64,000 nucleotides of DNA from Neisseria brasiliensis (GTDB lineage: Bacteria; Pseudomonadota; Gammaproteobacteria; Burkholderiales; Neisseriaceae), in NCBI RefSeq assembly GCF_009671065.1, contig NZ_CP046027.1, forward strand, positions 496,001 through 560,000. The letters run 5' to 3'. Position 1 is the stretch's first letter. Each line of letters starts with the position of its first letter. Made by a program: the position numbers and the translations under genes. Of the stretch, positions 58,718 through 64,000 are shown piece after piece. A model generated the notes under the pieces. That model was not told the DNA's origin, ran no database searches, and saw nothing but the letters and a program-made list of their open reading frames with translations.

Positions 58718-60571
58718 TCACGGCGCCACAAAGCGGAGCGGATCTTCCACGCTGCCATACAAGGCTTCGATTTCCTGCGCACGTCGGTTACGCAACAAAC
58801 GCTGGTTCAGATTGCCTTTATCGGTTTTCTCGCCCACGGTGCTGTCGGCGGCTTCTTCCATCAGATACAGCCGCGCAATGCGTTTCGAGCTGGCGCTGTA
58901 GCCTTTGTTGATTCTGGCCATAAAGTCTGCAAACCATTGCTGCACCGGTTCGCTCAACAAAACATCGTGCCAATCGGCATCAGGCAAACCGCTTTTGCGG
59001 TGGGTAACGGTCGGTTTCGGGAAAGCCAACACGCCGATTTCGTCTTTGCCCTCGCCCACCAACACCACGTCTTCAATCAACTCATTGCCGTGAATCAGAA
59101 TGCGGTTGCGTAATTCGCCCACATTGACGAATGTACCGGTCATCAGTTTGAAATCTTCGGCGATACGGCCGTCGTACACCAAACCGTCTTCGATGTTGTC
59201 GGGATTGAGCAGGCGCACGGCGTCGCCGGTGCAGTAGAAACCTTCTTCGTCAAAGCTGCCGCGCGGTGTTTCGTGTCGCCAATAGCCGCGCATCACATGC
59301 GGGCCGCGCACACGCAATTCGAGTTTGTCATCTGCCGGCACCAGCTTCACCTCGCAACCCGGCGCAGGAAAACCGACAAAACCGGCCTCCAAATTTGATG
59401 GCCCTGTGGTGAAGGTGCAGGAAGGCGAGGTTTCGGTCATGCCCAAACCGGCCATGATGCGGATGCGTTCACCGCAATGGGCATAGCTGATGTCGGAAAG
59501 TTTTTGCCACAAATCTTGCGACAAAGCCGCTCCGGCAAAGAAAAACAGCTTCACATTTCTGAAAAAGGTGTCGCGCAATTGGGCATCGTCTTGCAAGGCA
59601 TTGGCCAGTTGCGCCCACGCCACCGGCACATTCAGATACATGGTCGGCGAAATTTCTTTCAGGTTGCGGATGGTTTCGGGGAAACGCTCAGGCGTCGGGC
59701 GGCCGTCGTCGATGTAGAACGTACCGGCGTTGTACAGCACAATGCCTAAATTGTGGCTGCCGCCAAAAGTGTGATGCCAGCTCAGCCAATCCACCAATAC
59801 CGGCGGCTCGTCTTCCATCACGGCCAAGGTTTGGCGCAGCATTTGCTGGTTGCTGCACAGCATTCTGTGTGTGGTCGGCACCACTTTTGGCAACGAAGTC
59901 GAACCGGAAGTAAACAGGAATTTGGCAATATCGTCGGCCTGAATCTTTGCGTGACGCTGCTCCACTTCATCGGTGGCCGGCGTATTGAGAAAATCGTCAA
60001 ATTTCAGGCAGGCATGGTCGTCTAAATCGCCGGTGGTGGTGATAATCGGTTTGTCGAGCTGGCCGCAGGCTTCCAGATGCCGTCTGAAACCTTTGCCGTC
60101 GCCCGCAAAAAACATACCCGGCGTGAGCGTGTCAATCACATAGCGCAGCTTGTCGGGGCTGTTGGCCACCAGCGAATAAGCCGGTGCCACATAGGCATGC
60201 GGCATGCCCGCTACCATCGCGCCGAAATTAAGCAGGAAGGTTTCGATGGCGTTTTCCGACAAAATCATCAGCGGCCGCTCGGCACACAATTGATACGGCA
60301 TCAAGGCTTGGGCAATGTTGCGCACGGCTTGCAGCGTTTGCGCGTAGGTGTATTTCTGCCATTGGCCGTCTGCACCTCGGCGGGCGACAAACACGCGGTC
60401 GGGATATTTTTCGGCGTTTTCATACAAACGCTGCGACAAGACTTCAGGATAAGGTTTTAAGGTTTCTTTGGGATGGATGTAAAACGTGCCGCCCTCTTCG
60501 CGCACGCCCACTTCATGGCCGCCCAGCTTGACCGGACGGATGGGATAATCGAGATAAGATGTGGTGTTCAT
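58718..60571 (-). CDS. fcs: Feruloyl-CoA synthase
   Basis: A 617-residue adenylate-forming CoA ligase. P-loop FTSGSTSLPKVVPTTHRM is near residue 215, with core motifs GLGMTETSPSCTFTTGP and YCTGDAVRLLNPDNIEDGLVYDGRIAEDFKLMTGTFVNVGELRN. The start (TSYLDYPIRPVKLG) and length match feruloyl-CoA synthases. It would convert ferulate, p-coumarate or caffeate to the CoA thioester. It lies 83 bases after the aldehyde dehydrogenase gene on the same strand. Confidence 0.92.
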   Translation of the reverse strand: MNTTSYLDYPIRPVKLGGHEVGVREEGGTFYIHPKETLKPYPEVLSQRLYENAEKYPDRVFVARRGADGQWQKYTYAQTLQAVRNIAQALMPYQLCAERPLMILSENAIETFLLNFGAMVAGMPHAYVAPAYSLVANSPDKLRYVIDTLTPGMFFAGDGKGFRRHLEACGQLDKPIITTTGDLDDHACLKFDDFLNTPATDEVEQRHAKIQADDIAKFLFTSGSTSLPKVVPTTHRMLCSNQQMLRQTLAVMEDEPPVLVDWLSWHHTFGGSHNLGIVLYNAGTFYIDDGRPTPERFPETIRNLKEISPTMYLNVPVAWAQLANALQDDAQLRDTFFRNVKLFFFAGAALSQDLWQKLSDISYAHCGERIRIMAGLGMTETSPSCTFTTGPSNLEAGFVGFPAPGCEVKLVPADDKLELRVRGPHVMRGYWRHETPRGSFDEEGFYCTGDAVRLLNPDNIEDGLVYDGRIAEDFKLMTGTFVNVGELRNRILIHGNELIEDVVLVGEGKDEIGVLAFPKPTVTHRKSGLPDADWHDVLLSEPVQQWFADFMARINKGYSASSKRIARLYLMEEAADSTVGEKTDKGNLNQRLLRNRRAQEIEALYGSVEDPLRFVAP

Positions 60572-60594
60572 GCAGTTTCTCCTCTGCTTTGATG

Positions 60595-60647
60595 TTCAGA
60601 CGGCCTCGTTGCGTTTGTCACTGGTTTTATTGTCAAGGCCGTCTGAA
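60595..60647 (-). repeat. Widely spaced DUS pair between vdh and fcs
   Basis: TTCAGACGGCCT (60595-60606) and AGGCCGTCTGAA (60636-60647) are 29 bases apart, too far for an efficient terminator, which would allow read-through from vdh to fcs. Confidence 0.65.
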
Positions 60648-60654
60648 TGGATGC

Positions 60655-62103
60655 TTAAATCGGATAATGTTTCGGCGTGCTCCGTACGGTAATCCAACGC
60701 AATTCGGTAAATTCATTAATCGACGCATTGCTGCCGAAGCGGCCGTAACCGCTGTCTTTCACGCCGCCAAACGGCATCGGTGCTTCATCGTCAACAGTAG
60801 CCGAATTGATGTGGCAGATGCCGCTTTCAATGCGCTGCGCAATCGCCATCGCACGACCCAAATCGCGGCTGAACACGGCAGCCGACAAGCCGAACACGGA
60901 ATCGTTGGCTTTGGCAATCGCTTCTTCATCGTCTTTCACGCGCTCCAGCGTACACACCGGACCGAACGATTCCTCGGTGTAAAGCTGCATGCCCGGCGCA
61001 ATGCCGTCGAGCAGAATCGGGCTGATGGCGGTGCCATTGACTTGGTATTCGGTAATTGCTTTTGCACCTTTTTCTTCCGCATCGCGCACCATCGCCAAAA
61101 TGCGGTCGGCCGAACGTTTGCTTTCCACATGAGCGATGTGGACTTGTTGGCGCGGGTCGCCGGTGACAAAACCGTCTATTTTCGCTTTCAGACGGCCAAT
61201 CAAGTCGTCGGCCACGCTTTCATGCACCAACACGCGCTCGGTACTCATGCAGATTTGGCCTTGGTTGAAGAACGCGCCAAACGCAATCGCATTGGCCGCT
61301 TCGTCCAAATCAGCGTCTTCGCACACAATCACCGGTGCTTTACCGCCCAATTCCAACACCACCGGTTTCAGATATTCGGCGCATTGTTTGGCGATGATTT
61401 TGCCGACATGGGTCGAGCCGGTGAAGTTGACGCGTTTCACCGCAGGATGGGCAATCAATGCCGACACCACTTCCGGCGCATCTTCCGCGCTGTGGGTCAC
61501 CAAGTTCACCACGCCTTCGCCCAAACCGGCTTCGCTCAAGGTGCGCACCAGCAATTCATGCGTGGCCGGACAATTTTCCGATGCTTTCAACACCACCGTG
61601 TTACCGCACGCCAACGGCATTGCCAGCGCACGGGTCGCCAAAATCACCGGCGCATTCCAAGGCGCCATGCCCACCACTACGCCGCACGGCACACGCATGC
61701 CCATGGCCATACGACCCGGCACATCGCTCGGAATCACATTGCCTTGAATCTGGGTCACCATACCCGCCGCATCGCGCAGCATATTAGCCGCCAAATGCAC
61801 GTTAAAACCATACCACGCGCCGCTCGAGCCCATCTCGTCGATACCGATTTTGACAAACTCTTCCGCGCGCGAAGCCAACAAATCCGCCGCTTTGAGCAAA
61901 CGGTTGCGCTTTTCGCCCGGCGGCAATGCAGCCCAAGCCGGAAACGCTTTTGCTGCCGCTTCCACCGCCGCATTGGCATCCGCCGCCTTACCGGCCGCCG
62001 CCACCGTCGCCGCTTGACCGCTTAAAGGGCCGAAACGCTCGAATGTTTGGCCGTCCGCTGCCGGACGCGATTCACCATTGATAAACAAATTGACTTGATT
62101 CAT
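60655..62103 (-). CDS. vdh: Vanillin-type aromatic aldehyde dehydrogenase
   Basis: A 482-residue aldehyde dehydrogenase. The general base is Glu251 in VVLELGGKAPV and the nucleophile Cys285 in FFNQGQICMSTERV, the form typical of vanillin and salicylaldehyde dehydrogenases. The coenzyme segment VNFTGSTHVGKII is intact. It would oxidise vanillin or 4-hydroxybenzaldehyde to the acid with NAD+. It lies between the hydratase-lyase and synthase genes, matching the order of known ferulate operons. Confidence 0.92.
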   Translation of the reverse strand: MNQVNLFINGESRPAADGQTFERFGPLSGQAATVAAAGKAADANAAVEAAAKAFPAWAALPPGEKRNRLLKAADLLASRAEEFVKIGIDEMGSSGAWYGFNVHLAANMLRDAAGMVTQIQGNVIPSDVPGRMAMGMRVPCGVVVGMAPWNAPVILATRALAMPLACGNTVVLKASENCPATHELLVRTLSEAGLGEGVVNLVTHSAEDAPEVVSALIAHPAVKRVNFTGSTHVGKIIAKQCAEYLKPVVLELGGKAPVIVCEDADLDEAANAIAFGAFFNQGQICMSTERVLVHESVADDLIGRLKAKIDGFVTGDPRQQVHIAHVESKRSADRILAMVRDAEEKGAKAITEYQVNGTAISPILLDGIAPGMQLYTEESFGPVCTLERVKDDEEAIAKANDSVFGLSAAVFSRDLGRAMAIAQRIESGICHINSATVDDEAPMPFGGVKDSGYGRFGSNASINEFTELRWITVRSTPKHYPI

Positions 62104-62122
62104 GAAATTCTCCTGTTGTCTC

Positions 62123-62148
62123 AGGCCGTCTGAAAGGTTTCAGACGGC
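62123..62148 (-). terminator. DUS-pair hairpin upstream of vdh
   Basis: AGGCCGTCTGAA and TTCAGACGGCAT are separated by two bases. It lies between ech and vdh; one arm has the AT dialect. Confidence 0.55.
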
Positions 62149-62219
62149 ATCAATATTTAGATTGCTTTGAATGAATCTTTTTGTATGTTAAGGAAACTGC
62201 AACGCTTTCACAATCTGTC

Positions 62220-62243
62220 CCCTCTCCCGCCGGCGGGAGAGGG
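62220..62243. repeat. Perfect 24-bp GC-rich palindrome (REP-like)
   Basis: CCCTCTCCCGCC (62220-62231) is immediately followed by its exact complement GGCGGGAGAGGG (62232-62243), then TTAGGGAGAGAG. The motif resembles REP-like intergenic palindromes common in proteobacteria. It occurs once in the window. Confidence 0.8.
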
Positions 62244-62321
62244 TTAGGGAGAGAGTGGCTTGTCATCACAAAGCTACGTCACTTCATCACAAAAAGTTTC
62301 AGACGGCCTGCTTATTCAACC

Positions 62322-63149
62322 TTATCGTTTATAAGTCTGCAAGCCCGGTTTGATGGATTTTTCATCCAAGAACTGGCGCATACCTTCCGCACGGCCGCCT
62401 TCCGGATCGCGGAACAGACACTGATCCAGCTTGGCGTACAAATAATCTTCGTTTTGATCCCAAGTCAGCTCGCGGCAGCGTTTGAAACCGTTTTTCGCAT
62501 AACGCAGCACCACCGGATTTTTCTCTAGCAGCGTTTGGCACAATTTTTCCACTTCGGCACGCAATTCAGCCAGTGGCACGCTCTTATTGACCAAGCCCAT
62601 TTCGGCGGCTTGTTTGCCGTTGAAGGTTTCGCCGGTCATGATGTAATACAGCGATTGACGGTGGCCGACGGTATCTGCCATTGCCTTGCTCACCAAATTG
62701 CCCGGCGGAATGCCCCAGTTGATTTCCGACAAACCGAACACGGCTTCATCAGCAGCAATCGCCAAATCGCAAGCCACCAGCGGCGAGAACGCACCGCCGA
62801 AACACCAGCCGTTTACCATCGCAATGGTCGGTTTATTGTAAAAACGCAGCATCTGCCATTGCCATTTGCACGCTTCGCGGCGGGCTTTTTCTTGGGCAAT
62901 TTCCGGCAGGCCGTCGGTTTCGCGGAAATACTCTTTCAAATCCATGCCCGCCGTCCACGCGCTGCCTTCGCCGGTAATCACCACCACGCCGACATCGGCA
63001 TCCTGCTCCAACACTTCCAACACATCGCCCATTTCACGGTTGAGCGTCGGGCTCATGGCATTGCGTTTGTCGGGGCGGTTGAACGATACCCACGCGATTT
63101 GGTTTTCTACGGCCACTTTCACTGTCTGCCAGCGGTTTTCGTATGACAT
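62322..63149 (-). CDS. ech: p-Hydroxycinnamoyl-CoA hydratase-lyase
   Basis: A 275-residue crotonase-fold enzyme that hydrates feruloyl-CoA and splits it into vanillin and acetyl-CoA. Nearly the whole chain matches my memory of Pseudomonas HCHL: RPDKRNAMSPTLNREM, AWTAGMDLKEYFRE, AMVNGWCFGGAFSPLVACDLA and FGLSEINWGIPPGNLVSKAMAD. Catalytic Glu142 corresponds to Glu143 of that enzyme. It is the first gene of the operon and has a predicted operator-controlled promoter. Confidence 0.96.
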   Translation of the reverse strand: MSYENRWQTVKVAVENQIAWVSFNRPDKRNAMSPTLNREMGDVLEVLEQDADVGVVVITGEGSAWTAGMDLKEYFRETDGLPEIAQEKARREACKWQWQMLRFYNKPTIAMVNGWCFGGAFSPLVACDLAIAADEAVFGLSEINWGIPPGNLVSKAMADTVGHRQSLYYIMTGETFNGKQAAEMGLVNKSVPLAELRAEVEKLCQTLLEKNPVVLRYAKNGFKRCRELTWDQNEDYLYAKLDQCLFRDPEGGRAEGMRQFLDEKSIKPGLQTYKR

Positions 63150-63196
63150 GGTTTCTCTCCTCTATATGATTCGGGTGTTTGTTAGGACATGGCTTG

Positions 63197-63226
63197 AGTA
63201 TAATATCAACTAAATTGACATTTCAA
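63197..63226 (-). promoter_or_regulatory. Promoter of the hydroxycinnamate operon with operator in its spacer
   Basis: On the minus strand TTGAAA (63226-63221) and TATACT (63202-63197) are 18 bases apart. The 19-bp palindrome ATATCAA-N5-TTGACAT occupies 63203-63221, filling the spacer, with one mismatched pair. The start codon is about 40 bases from the expected transcript start. A MarR protein bound here would block RNA polymerase. The rest of 63150-63461 is AT-rich with two DUS sites and no gene. Confidence 0.7.
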
Positions 63227-63370
63227 GCCTTGCAAATAGAATTTACACAAATCTGCCCAAAAATTAATTTAAATTTATGATTTTAAATGATTTAATTTTT
63301 ACAAAATTACAGAAATGGTTGAAATATGCTTTATTTTTCATCATTTTATTATCATGTAAATTGATATAAA

Positions 63371-63401
63371 AAGGCCGTCTGAAAACATTCCAGACGGCTT
63401 C
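63371..63401 (-). terminator. DUS-pair terminator after the thioesterase gene
   Basis: Read on the minus strand, AGCCGTCTGGAATG and TTTTCAGACGGCCTT form an imperfect stem followed by TTTTTAT, an intrinsic terminator 60 bases past the thioesterase stop. A single DUS lies closer, at about 63443. Confidence 0.7.
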
Positions 63402-63461
63402 TTTCCCAATCATATTACTTATGAAATTATTGTCACTTAACCTTTCAGACGGCCTGAAATC

Positions 63462-64000
63462 TTAAGCGAAAACGGTGACGGTCTGGCGACTGATGAGCGT
63501 CAACACACCGTTTTTATCCCACATCCGCGCTTCGGTGTGGCCGTAGCCTTCCGCCGCATAATCGGTATGCACTTCGTATTGCCAGAAATCATCCAGCGTG
63601 ATGTCTTGTGGCTCGTGCAGCAATTCCAGCGTCCAAGTCAGGCTGCTCATCGGCGCGATGCCGTCAATCAATACGGCAGGTGCAGGTGGGAAACCGTCGG
63701 CCAATGCCACCAAGTGCGCCAAGGTAAACTCGCCCTGTTGGTTTTGAAAACGCGTATAAGCGCCAAACGAAGCGCGTTCCGCCCCGCTAAACGCCTGCGC
63801 CCCTTGCGCCCAGCGCAAATCCAAATAATGAAGAAACGCCAATTCCAAACCGCCCAAATCACGCTGGATCGGCAAACCCTGCGGCGGCTGCCATGTCGGC
63901 GCAGGCGTTGATGCCGTCTGAACCGCTTTTGATTCACGCGCTTCGCCAAAACTGGCCAGCAACACCGCCAACACCTCACCGCCCTGTGTCAAATGCACTT
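63462..64000 (-). CDS. TesB-like acyl-CoA thioesterase (C-terminal part)
   Basis: At least 179 residues of a thioesterase family protein with double hot-dog features: an N-terminal HLTQGGEVLAVLLASFGE strand-rich segment, DGIAPMSSLTWTLELL, and the conserved end FWQYEVHTDYAAEGYGHTEARMWDKNGVLTLISRQTV. The frame is still open at the window edge and lacks the expected first 80 or so residues, so the GTG at 63998 is not taken as the start. It hydrolyses acyl-CoA, possibly freeing CoA from aromatic thioesters. Similar genes occur in other hydroxycinnamate clusters. Confidence 0.8.
   Translation of the reverse strand, partial: VHLTQGGEVLAVLLASFGEARESKAVQTASTPAPTWQPPQGLPIQRDLGGLELAFLHYLDLRWAQGAQAFSGAERASFGAYTRFQNQQGEFTLAHLVALADGFPPAPAVLIDGIAPMSSLTWTLELLHEPQDITLDDFWQYEVHTDYAAEGYGHTEARMWDKNGVLTLISRQTVTVFA

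Noticed and set aside
60559..62025. Long open frame (488 codons) opposite vdh
   Set aside because: Antisense to a clear aldehyde dehydrogenase with catalytic residues; His/Arg-rich composition and no family motif. It is a codon-bias shadow.

Overview
The window comes from a Neisseria chromosome. The neisserial DNA uptake sequence (DUS) occurs dozens of times, mostly in the AG dialect (AGGCCGTCTGAA), often as inverted pairs that serve as terminators. Many genes have close neisserial counterparts: lipid-modified azurin Laz, the MisR/MisS two-component system, the O-oligosaccharyltransferase PglL, a minimal ProQ, and dRS3-type palindromes. The AG dialect and a hydroxycinnamate catabolic cluster suggest a commensal or animal-associated species rather than N. 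meningitidis or N. gonorrhoeae; the species cannot be fixed from the sequence alone. I see no tRNA, rRNA, CRISPR array, prophage or full insertion sequence.

Layout. 1-7.6 kb: the 5' end of dapE, an unassigned cytosolic protein, a hemerythrin, laz behind an FNR-type promoter, a DciA-like protein, secA, aroC and proQ. 7.6-15.4 kb: a dRS3-bearing miniature element, lpxH, aspS, a DUF502 membrane protein, outer-membrane phospholipase A, rpsT, a polyamine-binding lipoprotein, and an AT-rich family 2 glycosyltransferase with an apparent one-base deletion at its start. 15.6-24.5 kb: the glycine cleavage genes gcvP, gcvH and gcvT with a tandem glycine riboswitch before gcvT, a divergent Lrp regulator, a small unannotated lipoprotein gene, tag, an MFS exporter, and a ClC channel gene broken by an in-frame TGA.

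24.6-36.5 kb: DUF1415 and DUF454 genes, nhaD, a flavin oxidoreductase, a DMT transporter, then hisH-hisA-(small membrane protein)-hisF-TSUP exporter-hisI-hisE-hinT-tatABC. 36.8-48.2 kb: a DUF2069 protein, pglL, misRS, a Pat-like acetyltransferase, the rpsP-rimM-trmD-rplS operon and a BetT-type transporter. 48.3-50.8 kb: an HxlR regulator divergent from a tightly overlapping operon of a macrodomain-class (SirTM-like) sirtuin, a shortened second sirtuin, and an HD-domain protein. This is the strongest candidate for an undescribed system.

50.9-64 kb, all on the minus strand: pepN, a UbiC-like chorismate lyase, then fadE, marR, an aromatic-acid MFS importer, feruloyl-CoA synthase, vanillin-type aldehyde dehydrogenase and hydroxycinnamoyl-CoA hydratase-lyase, with a thioesterase running off the window. 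Together these would import ferulate or coumarate, activate it with CoA, shorten the side chain and oxidise the aldehyde to vanillate or 4-hydroxybenzoate. A 19-bp palindrome exactly fills the -35/-10 spacer of the promoter ahead of the hydratase gene and is a likely operator for the MarR protein.

Limits: motifs and family assignments come from reading the sequence and from memory of the families; no database search or folding program was run.
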